DNA of 10,954 bases from Thermoplasmatota archaeon (GCA_023489425.1 JAMDCG010000031.1:1-10954); one strand, 5' to 3'. Numbered from the stretch's first letter, positions 1 through 6,090 are shown. Numbers and translations: made by a program. The notes: a model not told the origin generated them from the sequence alone.

Positions 1-18
1 TGGATCCGCTGAGAATGA

Positions 19-26
19 TTAAAATA
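19..26 (+). promoter_or_regulatory. Probable TATA box of the tRNA-His gene
   Basis: TTAAAATA is centred about 28 nt before the first tRNA base, the usual archaeal TATA-to-start distance. This would put transcription initiation almost at the mature 5' end, leaving a very short 5' leader. The assignment rests on position and AT-richness only; no clear purine-rich BRE element stands out. Confidence 0.4.
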
Positions 27-50
27 TCTTAAAGAATTACAGTGTTACAT

Positions 51-123
51 GGCCGGGTTGGGGTAGGGGATATCCTTGGGGACTGTGGATCCCCGGACCC
101 GGGTTCAATTCCCGGACCCGGCC
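51..123 (+). tRNA. tRNA-His (anticodon GTG)
   Basis: A full cloverleaf can be folded by eye. The 7-bp acceptor stem is 52-58 with 116-122. The D arm starts at 61. The anticodon stem is 78-82 with 90-94, and its loop CTGTGGA gives anticodon GTG (85-87). The T arm is 99-103 with 111-115, with loop TTCAATT. The variable loop is four bases (95-98). G51 precedes the acceptor stem and faces C123 at position 73: this is the G-1:C73 identity element specific to tRNA-His, and here it is genome-encoded. There is no intron. CCA is not encoded (the sequence continues CTTTG), so it must be added after transcription. The gene is strongly GC-rich against its surroundings, as expected for a structured RNA. 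Confidence 0.95.
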
Positions 124-504
124 CTTTGCAAAAAGTTGATCACAAAACTAAATTTTAACAAATGCCGATGAACCAATGTCCGAGGTTCTTAGAAGTCTAT
201 TTGCATAAGAAGTTCATAAATCAGTTAAAGACGATGCATTATTCGTTTTGCAAATCACATCTTTATCAATAACTCACGCAACATTGGAAGTGGGACAATT
301 TCCTCAATTTTTAAGATATGTCTATGTCATTCATTCTCGATGTGGTTGGATGAGTTATTTTCCTATCTTTCAGGTAAATAGTTAAACAGATTATTGTATA
401 GATTGCAATAGTTCAAGAAATTAATGTCAAATCCAAAGGTTCGCAATATTTTAACCTTGCCCTAGAATAAAAAATATTATAATGTATGTAGTGTTATTAT
501 ATTT
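124..504. other. Gene-poor stretch between tRNA-His and a small RHH gene
   Basis: I find no convincing gene on either strand. One plus frame stays open from about 209 to 383, but it lacks a start codon and gives no recognisable protein; the other frames are short. The stretch is AT-rich with no clear inverted repeats, and I see no copy of the tRNA 3' end that would mark an attachment site. It may be the decayed remains of an element integrated beside the tRNA, but nothing in the sequence proves that. Confidence 0.4.
472..482 (+). promoter_or_regulatory. Probable TATA box of the RHH gene
   Basis: AAATATTATAA is centred about 28 nt upstream of the ATG at 505. With archaeal spacing the transcript would begin at or within a few bases of the ATG, giving a leaderless mRNA. 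No Shine-Dalgarno sequence precedes the start, which fits. Confidence 0.45.
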
Positions 505-666
505 ATGGTAAGTTCTAGTAAAGACAAAATAAGTGTATATATCAGAAAAGAAGAAAAGGCAGTGATAGAGGAGAAGGCACTTTTGGAAGGTGTTTCCGTA
601 TCAAGATATCTCGTACTGGCCGCATTGCATAATGACCTAAGTTTTCAGAAATCAAAACAAAACTAA
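505..666 (+). CDS. Small ribbon-helix-helix (CopG/Arc-like) DNA-binding protein
   Basis: This 53-codon ORF has the layout of a minimal ribbon-helix-helix repressor. A short basic N-terminus is followed by a beta-strand with alternating polar residues (KISVYI, residues 8-13). Next come a charged helix A (about 15-29) ending in the LLEGVS turn, and a helix B beginning SVSRYLVLAAL (about 31-41). RHH proteins bind operator DNA as dimers through the paired beta-strands. They serve as plasmid copy-number regulators, antitoxins, relaxosome accessory proteins or chromosomal repressors. No toxin or relaxase gene is adjacent, and the next gene, a permease, starts 360 nt away. A TATA-like box at 472-482 and a T-run just after the stop suggest a stand-alone leaderless transcript. 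The fold is recognised from the pattern only; the target is unknown. It sits near a tRNA, a common integration site. Confidence 0.72.
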   Translation: MVSSSKDKISVYIRKEEKAVIEEKALLEGVSVSRYLVLAALHNDLSFQKSKQN

Positions 667-670
667 GATT

Positions 671-680
671 TAATTTTTTG
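671..680 (+). terminator. T-rich terminator after the RHH gene
   Basis: A T6 run (674-679) starts eight bases after the RHH stop codon. Archaeal RNA polymerase commonly terminates at U-rich tracts without a hairpin. This is weak in an AT-rich background. Confidence 0.35.
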
Positions 681-973
681 GTTCACTTCAAATCAGGACT
701 CTGAGCGTAATAGTTGGCAATAGGTACATGATGGAAGATGATCTAATTGGCTCCCGAATAAATATGAAATTAAATTTTTCTACAAGATCAAAGCAGATGG
801 ATGTTGGATGTGATCATATACCTTGTAACATGTGACTTCATTGTGTCTACAATAGATTAAAGAGAACTCATTTTATTTAAGATTTTAAATTTTTTATTTT
901 TTGGTCACTATATCCAAATTTTATTCGTGAATCACGCCTTTTTCTCTTTTATTTATAATTCACATATATATGG

Positions 974-980
974 TATAATA
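974..980 (+). promoter_or_regulatory. Probable TATA box of the amino-acid permease
   Basis: TATAATA lies about 50 nt before the ATG at 1027. Initiation about 26 nt downstream would leave a leader of roughly 24 nt. That agrees with the strong Shine-Dalgarno sequence GGAAGGAG at 1015-1022. A second AT-rich candidate, TTTATAAT, lies near 952-959. Confidence 0.4.
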
Positions 981-1014
981 ACGCATACACTAATATACAG
1001 GAAATGTATATAAT

Positions 1015-1022
1015 GGAAGGAG
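1015..1022 (+). promoter_or_regulatory. Shine-Dalgarno site of the permease
   Basis: GGAAGGAG sits four bases before ATG 1027 and decides the start over the in-frame Met at codon 7. It is one of the few strong ribosome binding sites in the window; most other genes look leaderless or translationally coupled. Confidence 0.6.
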
Positions 1023-1026
1023 AAAA

Positions 1027-2400
1027 ATGGAAAAAGACAATAATATGGAGTTAGAAAGTAAGAGTAAGCTTACAAGAAGTGTTGGATTTGCAGACATATT
1101 TTTCATGTCATTCGGTGGTCAGGCACCATTTCTTTCAATGTTAACTTATGCTACAGCAGCATTGATACTGACATTATTCTTTTCCCCAATTGTGCTTATT
1201 ATTGGTACATTTGTGGTTTTAATAAATGGAGCTGGTGTTTATTATCTATCACGAAAACATGACGAGCCAGGAGGATACTTTAATTATGCTTACAAATCAT
1301 TATCGCAGAGGTTCGGTTTTGAAACTGGTTGGATATACTTATTCTATTCCCTACTATATGCCGGCGGTTATATTACCGGGTCAATATTTGTATTGACATA
1401 TGTTTTAACGCCATACATAGTGATTCCACCCATTGTTGCATTTTTCATAGTTTTCATTCCTACCGCCGCATTTCTTTTACTTGGAATAAGACCTTCCTCG
1501 AAATATGCAGTATTTTCTGCTAGCATAGAACTGGTGGTACTGGTGGCAATTATAGTAGCCGGGTTATATGGTGCCCATTTTCTTTTGTATAACCCATTAA
1601 CAAGCATTCCATCACCGTCTATAATATTCCTCGGGATATTATTTGCTATAGGCATACCCACTGGATATGGTGCCATTACGCCAGTATCAGGCGAAGTTAA
1701 GCATGCGAAAAGGAATGTGGGAAAAGCAGCAATTCTAGTAATTATTATAGGCGGATTCCTTGAATCAATGGTATTATACTCATTAGTTGACTACGGGATA
1801 ATTACGCACTCATTTACTTCCCTTGTTTCAACTAATGTTCCTGTTATCACCATAATGGAGAGAATAACAGGGCCAGTAGCCTTACCATTACTGTTGTTCG
1901 CGGCAATTAATGACGGAATTCTAGGTTCATTAGCATTTCTAACTGCGTTTTCAAGAAACCTTTATGCCATGTCAGATAGAGGCGTGATTAGTAAAACCAT
2001 AAGCAAATTACATAGCAAAAGAGGAACCCCAGTCATAGCAGGTCTAATAACTATAATCGCCGCTGTTATAATACTTATCCCACCGGTGATCTTTGTAAGC
2101 TCATTTACTGTCTTCCTGGCTTTAGGATCAATTGCGGGACTTGCCAATCTTATGGTTCATTTAACTGCAAACTTCTCATTATTTAAAGAAAACCTTGTTA
2201 AGGCACAGAGAAGAGTCAGGGAATTTGGTGTTGGACTTCTGGGAATAATAGTATCCGGATTCATTTTCATATATTCGCTTCTAACATCTGATACCTATAT
2301 GATAGAACTTGTTCTAGGATTTGTGATTCTGGGATTCATAATACTTGAAATGCTGGATGTACATCAGTATGTTAAAGCACAAAAAGAAGTTCAGCTCTAA
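1027..2400 (+). CDS. APC-superfamily amino-acid permease
   Basis: This 457-aa integral membrane protein has about 12 hydrophobic segments and short charged ends. It is expected to carry an amino acid or related amine across the cytoplasmic membrane, probably by proton coupling as in family relatives. TM1 (about residues 19-47) contains the broken-helix stretch SFGGQAPF, typical of the APC substrate site. Residues 82-102 match the family pattern PGGYFNYAY...GFETGW. Residues 213-232 (GYGAITPVSGEVKHAKRNVG) are the TM6-to-loop signature usually ending in an E-x-K-N-P-x-R motif. Residues 309-338 (SRNLYAMSDRG... then RGTP) are the conserved TM8-9 loop. Length is normal for the family and the frame is intact. 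The start is supported by GGAAGGAG at 1015-1022. The gene stands alone, so the substrate cannot be read from context. Confidence 0.9.
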   Translation: MEKDNNMELESKSKLTRSVGFADIFFMSFGGQAPFLSMLTYATAALILTLFFSPIVLIIGTFVVLINGAGVYYLSRKHDEPGGYFNYAYKSLSQRFGFETGWIYLFYSLLYAGGYITGSIFVLTYVLTPYIVIPPIVAFFIVFIPTAAFLLLGIRPSSKYAVFSASIELVVLVAIIVAGLYGAHFLLYNPLTSIPSPSIIFLGILFAIGIPTGYGAITPVSGEVKHAKRNVGKAAILVIIIGGFLESMVLYSLVDYGIITHSFTSLVSTNVPVITIMERITGPVALPLLLFAAINDGILGSLAFLTAFSRNLYAMSDRGVISKTISKLHSKRGTPVIAGLITIIAAVIILIPPVIFVSSFTVFLALGSIAGLANLMVHLTANFSLFKENLVKAQRRVREFGVGLLGIIVSGFIFIYSLLTSDTYMIELVLGFVILGFIILEMLDVHQYVKAQKEVQL

Positions 2401-2665
2401 TACTTTTATATTTATATATACTACATATTATTTAAAACTGATAAATTACCGATTGAGGTGAGTCAGAGCTTCCGCAAGTAAGAGGCTTTTAAATCTACTA
2501 ACGGAAAATTAATAAATAATTTTCACTACACATAGCTATGAGTTAACTATTCGATGCATTTGAAAAGAGACAACTTCTAAATTTTAAAGATACTTATAGT
2601 AACGAATTATAAAAATTGTGGCGAATAAAAAGTTTTAATAATAACAATGATGAATTGCAGGTTAT
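2401..2665. other. AT-rich intergenic region with a GCAA-capped hairpin-like patch
   Basis: No gene is supported in this stretch. A T-rich tract (about 2402-2418) just after the permease stop could terminate its transcript. Around 2455-2495 the base composition rises and an imperfect hairpin with a GCAA loop can be drawn: CTTCC (2469-2473), loop GCAA, then GTAAG (2478-2482), with one mismatch. The rest is AT-rich. A TATA-like box for the next ORF lies at 2633-2642. Confidence 0.4.
2633..2642 (+). promoter_or_regulatory. Probable TATA box of the 40-codon ORF and downstream cassette
   Basis: TTTTAATAAT is centred about 28 nt before the ATG at 2666, predicting a nearly leaderless transcript starting with the small ORF. 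It is the best promoter candidate for the three-gene run that follows, because no box sits at the right distance from the MFS start at 2805. Confidence 0.4.
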
Positions 2666-2788
2666 ATGAAAATAGAAAAATTGAAGATTGATAAGGAAAA
2701 ATTGGCATACTGGGTTAGAGGTCAGTTCAGTGGAGACAGAAATGAATTAGCATGTCCATATGCTTTCAAGCAAATAGAGATTAAATAA
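2666..2788 (+). CDS. Unknown 40-aa protein upstream of an exporter
   Basis: I do not recognise this small ORF. It encodes a lysine- and glutamate-rich N-terminus (residues 1-12), then a segment with aromatic and glycine residues (AYWVRGQFSGDRN, 14-26), a single cysteine at 30 in ACPYAF, and a short tail IEIK. It has no membrane segment or signal peptide. Support for it being real is a TATA-like box 28 nt upstream, ordered amino-acid composition, and tight placement: its stop lies 16 nt before the MFS start, and the flavoprotein follows in the same direction. It could be a small regulatory or accessory protein, a precursor peptide, or a remnant of a longer gene. There is no C-terminal cysteine, which argues against a classical EpiD-type substrate. 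A chance ORF of this size remains possible. Confidence 0.45.
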   Translation: MKIEKLKIDKEKLAYWVRGQFSGDRNELACPYAFKQIEIK

Positions 2789-2800
2789 CAATATTGTTAT
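2785..2800. repeat. 16-bp perfect palindrome just before the MFS start
   Basis: ATAACAATATTGTTAT is a perfect inverted repeat. It overlaps the stop codon of the 40-codon ORF and ends four bases before the MFS ATG at 2805. The symmetry suits a dimeric repressor operator or a small hairpin that could affect initiation at 2805. In such AT-rich DNA a palindrome of this length somewhere in the window is not very unlikely, so position is the main argument. Confidence 0.5.
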
Positions 2801-2804
2801 ACAA

Positions 2805-3995
2805 ATGCAAGATAAGGGTTATTCAAGAAACTTCAAGCTTTTGGTTGCAGGGTCCGAAACTGACAATATATCAATGAACATGATGCTTGTTTTATTCCCA
2901 TGGATTGTTCTCTCCATAACGGATTCACCATTTCTTGCTGGTGTTGAACTCTCCTTGTCATTTCTTCCACTGTCAATGAGTTTCCTGATTGGGTATTATC
3001 TTACAAGACTGAAGAAGAAAAAGCCATTATATGTTGGGGCTACGGCAATGAGAACTCTCATTCTGCTGTTCATATTTTCGGTGTTCCTCACAGGTGATAA
3101 GTTTTATGAACTTATCGCCATTTTTGTTGGATACTTTTTTTCATCATGGACAGAAGATGTAACCGGACAGATAGGAGGATACTGGAACAAGGAGTTTCTT
3201 GATGAAGATCAGTATCAGAAAGGCTTCTCTCTGTCGGCATTTATCAACAGTATTATTACACTCATAAGCTACATTCTTGCAGGCTCATTTATAGCAATTG
3301 GTACAGGATATGCCTTTCCTGTTCTTATAATGGGTTTCGCAGTATCAACAGTTATACGCTCATTGATAAAACCAAAATCTGATGAGATACATGACACTGT
3401 TCATCACTCTTTCAAGGAAGGTTTCTCATACATATGGAACAGCAAGGTTCTAAAGTATATGATGCTGCTCGCGATGTTGTTGAGCCTTTCAACTGGTGGA
3501 TTCATGATGGTTCTGGAGGTGCTTGTAAAATCAACGTACGGTGGTTCGCCTCTAATATTAACAATACTGCTGGTTGGAGGTATGGTTGGTGGAATCTTTG
3601 GAAGCAAATATGCAAATAGGATAAAGGGCAATCCTAGAAAAGTAACTGGATTACTAACATTCGCTACTATTCCCATGATTTTATTCTTTCCATTTAGTCC
3701 TTCTTACATTTACCTTATACCAGATTTCTTTCTCCTAATGTTCACAGCTCAGATCCTAGGAGTGATATTAAACACAGTTTTTTTCAAAGCAACTCCAAAG
3801 GATTACATGCTCCAAGTAAGAGGTGCTCATAGTTCAATGGCTTTAACCCCAGCAATACTTTCAGGAATCATCCTTGGTGCTATAATACAGCTTATTTCTC
3901 TGGAATGGGCTTTCTTCTTTATGGCTATTATGGTAGGGTTATCAATATTTATCCTCTGGAAAGGCAGAGAAATTGGAGAGTTCAAGATGGAATAA
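2805..3995 (+). CDS. MFS transporter, exporter-like (MFS_1/MFS_3 type)
   Basis: This 396-aa protein has about 12 hydrophobic segments in two halves joined by a charged linker (about residues 188-210). It fits a major-facilitator transporter of the drug/siderophore-exporter kind. The N-terminus is short and basic (YSRNFKLLVAGSETD), as in this group. The TM2-3 loop carries a basic cluster, TRLKKKKP (67-74), in the place of motif A. An acidic/aromatic TM4 (SSWTEDVTGQIGG, 113-125) and the GSKYANRIKGNPRK loop (266-279) in the second half are also visible. It lacks the sugar-porter signatures seen in the downstream transporter, so export of a small molecule or peptide is more likely than sugar uptake. 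No Shine-Dalgarno is present. The gene lies 16 nt after the small ORF and 20 nt before the flavoprotein, which suggests co-transcription. The substrate is unknown. Confidence 0.85.
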   Translation: MQDKGYSRNFKLLVAGSETDNISMNMMLVLFPWIVLSITDSPFLAGVELSLSFLPLSMSFLIGYYLTRLKKKKPLYVGATAMRTLILLFIFSVFLTGDKFYELIAIFVGYFFSSWTEDVTGQIGGYWNKEFLDEDQYQKGFSLSAFINSIITLISYILAGSFIAIGTGYAFPVLIMGFAVSTVIRSLIKPKSDEIHDTVHHSFKEGFSYIWNSKVLKYMMLLAMLLSLSTGGFMMVLEVLVKSTYGGSPLILTILLVGGMVGGIFGSKYANRIKGNPRKVTGLLTFATIPMILFFPFSPSYIYLIPDFFLLMFTAQILGVILNTVFFKATPKDYMLQVRGAHSSMALTPAILSGIILGAIIQLISLEWAFFFMAIMVGLSIFILWKGREIGEFKME

Positions 3996-4015
3996 TAAAA
4001 TTAGGTGAAACAAAG

Positions 4016-4507
4016 ATGGAAAGTAAAGCAGAAAAAATTGATCTAAAAAAGCTTCCATGCGGGAATCTTCTAATTCGAATTACTGGATCAATTGGAGCGG
4101 TTAACATGCCTATGTATATCCAGTACATGAAAAACAAATTTGCCGAAAATATATTTATAATGATCTCAAAGGCTGCCAGAAATTTTGTTAATCCTTATTC
4201 TTTGGAGTTTATTTCGGGACATAAAACATTTGAAGATCTATTTTCACCAAATGATAAATACAATGTCCCTCACATACAGTTACCAAAGCAGGCAGATGTT
4301 TTTATAATTATGCCCGCCACCGCTAATATAATCAGCAAAGCAGCAAGTGGTATTGCTGACGACCTTATCTCAACATCAATTGTTGCTTCAACCTGCCCTG
4401 TCGTATTTGTCCCGTCGATGAATAGTGCAATGTGGTTCAACAAGATTATTCAGAGAAATGTAGAGCTATTAAGGGAAAATGGTTATACTGTTATGGAACC
4501 ATCATAA
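4016..4507 (+). CDS. HFCD-family flavoprotein (EpiD/Dfp fold), C-terminus apparently cut by a stop
   Basis: This 163-aa homo-oligomeric flavin-containing cysteine decarboxylase (HFCD)-type protein probably binds FMN and may oxidatively or non-oxidatively decarboxylate a cysteine-containing substrate. Visible motifs are a flavin-phosphate loop GSIGA (24-28), the active-site histidine H86 in VPHIQLPKQAD, a PASANT-type motif PATANI (100-105), and PSMNSAMW (133-140), matching PXMNXXMW. Spacing from histidine to these motifs equals what I recall for EpiD (H67, 81-86, 114-121). The start at 4016 is preceded by TAGGTGA (4002-4008); a longer start at 3905 would lie inside the MFS gene. The ORF stops at TAA 4505-4507 just after VMEPS, where relatives continue into a substrate-clamp tail, and a plausible tail follows in frame. 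The ACG clamp motif of phosphopantothenoylcysteine decarboxylases is absent here and in that tail. Confidence 0.82.
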   Translation: MESKAEKIDLKKLPCGNLLIRITGSIGAVNMPMYIQYMKNKFAENIFIMISKAARNFVNPYSLEFISGHKTFEDLFSPNDKYNVPHIQLPKQADVFIIMPATANIISKAASGIADDLISTSIVASTCPVVFVPSMNSAMWFNKIIQRNVELLRENGYTVMEPS

Positions 4508-4603
4508 GGAATAGAGGTAAGTGATTCTAAGAGGGAATTTGGGGCTGTGCCACCATTGAATTTCATTTTGGAAAATCTTGAAAATATAATCAAAAGAAGA
4601 TGA
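4508..4603 (+). pseudogene. In-frame C-terminal tail of the flavoprotein after the TAA
   Basis: Directly after the TAA at 4505-4507 the same frame stays open for 31 codons to TGA 4601-4603. It reads GIEVSDSKREFGAVPP followed by a helix-like NFILENLENIIKRR. This is the glycine/proline turn plus terminal amphipathic helix that closes EpiD/MrsD-like flavoproteins. Adding it gives 195 codons counting the stop, close to the 180-195 residues of that subfamily. The simplest reading is one nonsense substitution, or a base error, in an otherwise intact gene. A 31-codon open frame can also occur by chance, so this rests on the family-like pattern. Confidence 0.55.
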
Positions 4604-4613
4604 GGTAAAGAAG

Positions 4614-4621
4614 TTTAATTA
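4614..4621 (+). promoter_or_regulatory. Probable TATA box of the sugar-porter gene
   Basis: TTTAATTA is centred about 26 nt before the TTG at 4643, so transcription would begin at or beside that codon. This supports a leaderless TTG start for the second MFS gene. Confidence 0.4.
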
Positions 4622-4642
4622 TCATTTTGCAATGACCACCCA

Positions 4643-5953
4643 TTGGAAAACATCGACTTTGAAAATGTAGTTCTTTCAAGGAAAATATGGGTTATAACAA
4701 TCCTTTCATCAATGGGCGTATTCATGGACGGATATGCATTATCCATATTTTCTAGTGCATATATTTATCTTAAATACAGCTTCCTGAGCATTGCTATAAT
4801 TACATCCATAGCAGCCTCATCTATTTACATAGGAATGTTCTTTGGAAGCATAATTCTTGGAAGGCTATCGGACCTGCTTGGCAGGAAGAGAATCTATGTG
4901 TACGATTTACTAATCACGGCAGTTTTTCTCATACTTACAGGTCTTTCACATAATTTCATAGAATTTGTAGCATTTCAAATCCTTGCAGGTTTGGGAATCG
5001 GTGCAGATTATCCCATAAGTTCATCCATTCAGGCTGAGTTTTCCCCAAAGAAAACAAGAGGAAGGCTGCTGGTCTTCAATATATTCTCCTGGACATTTGG
5101 TTCCATTGCGTTCTATGTCATCTCCATACCCATAGTACTGAATTTTGGAGATATTTCATGGAGAATTATGTACATTACAGGAGCGATTATTCCATTGATT
5201 GTAATTATCTCAAGGAGAAATATTCCGGAAAGCCCGTACTGGTTAATGCTGAATGGTTCTGAGAAAGAAGCGGAAACTGTGGTGAATGAGGTCAAGTCGT
5301 TGAGTACAAAGGAAAGAGTTTCGCCACCAGAAGTACAAAAAGGACAATCAGAAATGAGGGGAAAGAATGGAGTTTATCGCCTGATACTGTTCACTTCTGT
5401 AGCATGGTTCTGTTACGATGTTGCAAGTTACGGTGTCTGGAATTACACACCTTCGCTTTTCATCCAGGAAGGATCATCCTACGTAGCAACCATTATTTCA
5501 ACACTGCTAGAAGAGATTCCCGTGTTTGCGGGAACAATTGTCTGTCTTCTTGCGATAGACAAGGTGGGAAGAAAGAAGCTTGAGTCCACAGGATTTCTGC
5601 TTGCTGGAATATCTCTAATTGCATTTGGCATCATATCATTCCACTCTGTGCTTCCATTCATAATGATCTTCTCTGCATTTGCACTGATGCATTTCTTCCA
5701 TAACACAGGACCAACGAACATAACCTATCTGTATCCAGCAGAAATATTTCCAACAAGGATAAGAGGTACAGCTATGGGAGTATCAACCGCCGCTTCGAGA
5801 TTAGGGGCCATTCTCGGAGTGTTCGCGTTTCCAATTCTCATAAGTGGGTTGAACATAACCTATGGTCTTCTTTTCTTTGCAATATTCGAGATAATAGGAT
5901 TCGGCTTCACAATGGTTCTGGCTCCTGAAACAAGGGGAAAATCTCTTACCTGA
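4643..5953 (+). CDS. MFS transporter, sugar-porter/metabolite:H+ symporter type
   Basis: This 436-aa, 12-TM transporter shows the full set of sugar-porter signatures. It has motif A, GRLSDLLGRKR, after TM2 (73-83), with a second copy DKVGRKK after TM8 (306-312). PESPYWL sits at the end of TM6 (195-201), PAEIFPTRIRG after TM10 (365-375), and PETRGKSL at the C-terminus (428-435). An acidic D29 in TM1 (MDGYAL) is typical of proton-coupled relatives. It probably imports a sugar, aromatic acid or other organic acid with protons. The start is TTG: an in-frame stop at 4616-4618 rules out a longer form, the first in-frame ATG falls inside TM1, and the ATG at 4632 is out of frame. No Shine-Dalgarno is visible. 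The gene probably has its own promoter despite following the flavoprotein by only about 40-135 nt. The substrate is not determinable. Confidence 0.9.
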   Translation: MENIDFENVVLSRKIWVITILSSMGVFMDGYALSIFSSAYIYLKYSFLSIAIITSIAASSIYIGMFFGSIILGRLSDLLGRKRIYVYDLLITAVFLILTGLSHNFIEFVAFQILAGLGIGADYPISSSIQAEFSPKKTRGRLLVFNIFSWTFGSIAFYVISIPIVLNFGDISWRIMYITGAIIPLIVIISRRNIPESPYWLMLNGSEKEAETVVNEVKSLSTKERVSPPEVQKGQSEMRGKNGVYRLILFTSVAWFCYDVASYGVWNYTPSLFIQEGSSYVATIISTLLEEIPVFAGTIVCLLAIDKVGRKKLESTGFLLAGISLIAFGIISFHSVLPFIMIFSAFALMHFFHNTGPTNITYLYPAEIFPTRIRGTAMGVSTAASRLGAILGVFAFPILISGLNITYGLLFFAIFEIIGFGFTMVLAPETRGKSLT

Positions 5954-5963
5954 ACGAATAATA

Positions 5964-5985
5964 TTCTTATTTTCCCTGCTTTTCC
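5964..5985 (+). terminator. T-rich terminator tract after the sugar porter
   Basis: The pyrimidine-rich tract contains TTCTTATTTTCCC and CTTTTCC and lies 10-30 nt after the stop. It has the look of an archaeal U-rich termination zone and separates the transporter from the ribosomal operon. No hairpin is seen. Confidence 0.35.
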
Positions 5986-6036
5986 ATAGTTTGGGGTTGA
6001 TCATCATTCATGTTGTTATAGCCTGAACATACCAAG

Positions 6037-6044
6037 TTTAAATA
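6037..6044 (+). promoter_or_regulatory. Probable TATA box of the S8e-SRP19 operon
   Basis: TTTAAATA is an almost consensus archaeal TATA box, preceded by ACCAAG as a possible BRE. Initiation about 26 nt downstream (near 6066) leaves a leader of about 25 nt that contains the AGGTGG ribosome site. Confidence 0.55.
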
Positions 6045-6080
6045 GAAAAACTTTAAAACCTTTTAGCTATGTGGAAAAAA

Positions 6081-6086
6081 AGGTGG
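6081..6086 (+). promoter_or_regulatory. Shine-Dalgarno site fixing the TTG start of S8e
   Basis: AGGTGG lies four bases before TTG 6091. It supports this codon over the nearby ATG at 6069, which is in another frame and reaches a stop after 16 codons. Confidence 0.6.
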
Positions 6087-6090
6087 AACA

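Larger units (their letters stand above)
667..1026. other. AT-rich intergenic region with permease promoter at its end
   Basis: Apart from the T-run near 674 and the permease promoter near 974, I find no supported gene. A 35-codon frame at 728-835 has no family signal. A second T-rich tract ends in GGTCAC (893-907) and resembles the sequence ending GGTTCAC at 669-686, but both are low-complexity. Confidence 0.4.

Noticed and set aside
209..383. Open plus-strand frame after the tRNA
   Set aside because: No start codon and no recognisable protein; not enough to call even a pseudogene.
728..835. 35-codon ORF between the RHH gene and the permease
   Set aside because: No family pattern, no promoter at leaderless distance and no ribosome site; a length expected by chance.
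669..907. Direct repeat of a T-rich sequence ending GGT(T)CAC at 669-686 and 893-907
   Set aside because: Mostly poly-T low complexity with an indel; only the last bases are informative, so chance is likely.
3905..4015. Longer N-terminus for the flavoprotein, starting at ATG 3905
   Set aside because: It lies inside the MFS C-terminal coding region in another frame, reads as non-family sequence, and ATG 4016 has a TAGGTGA ribosome site.
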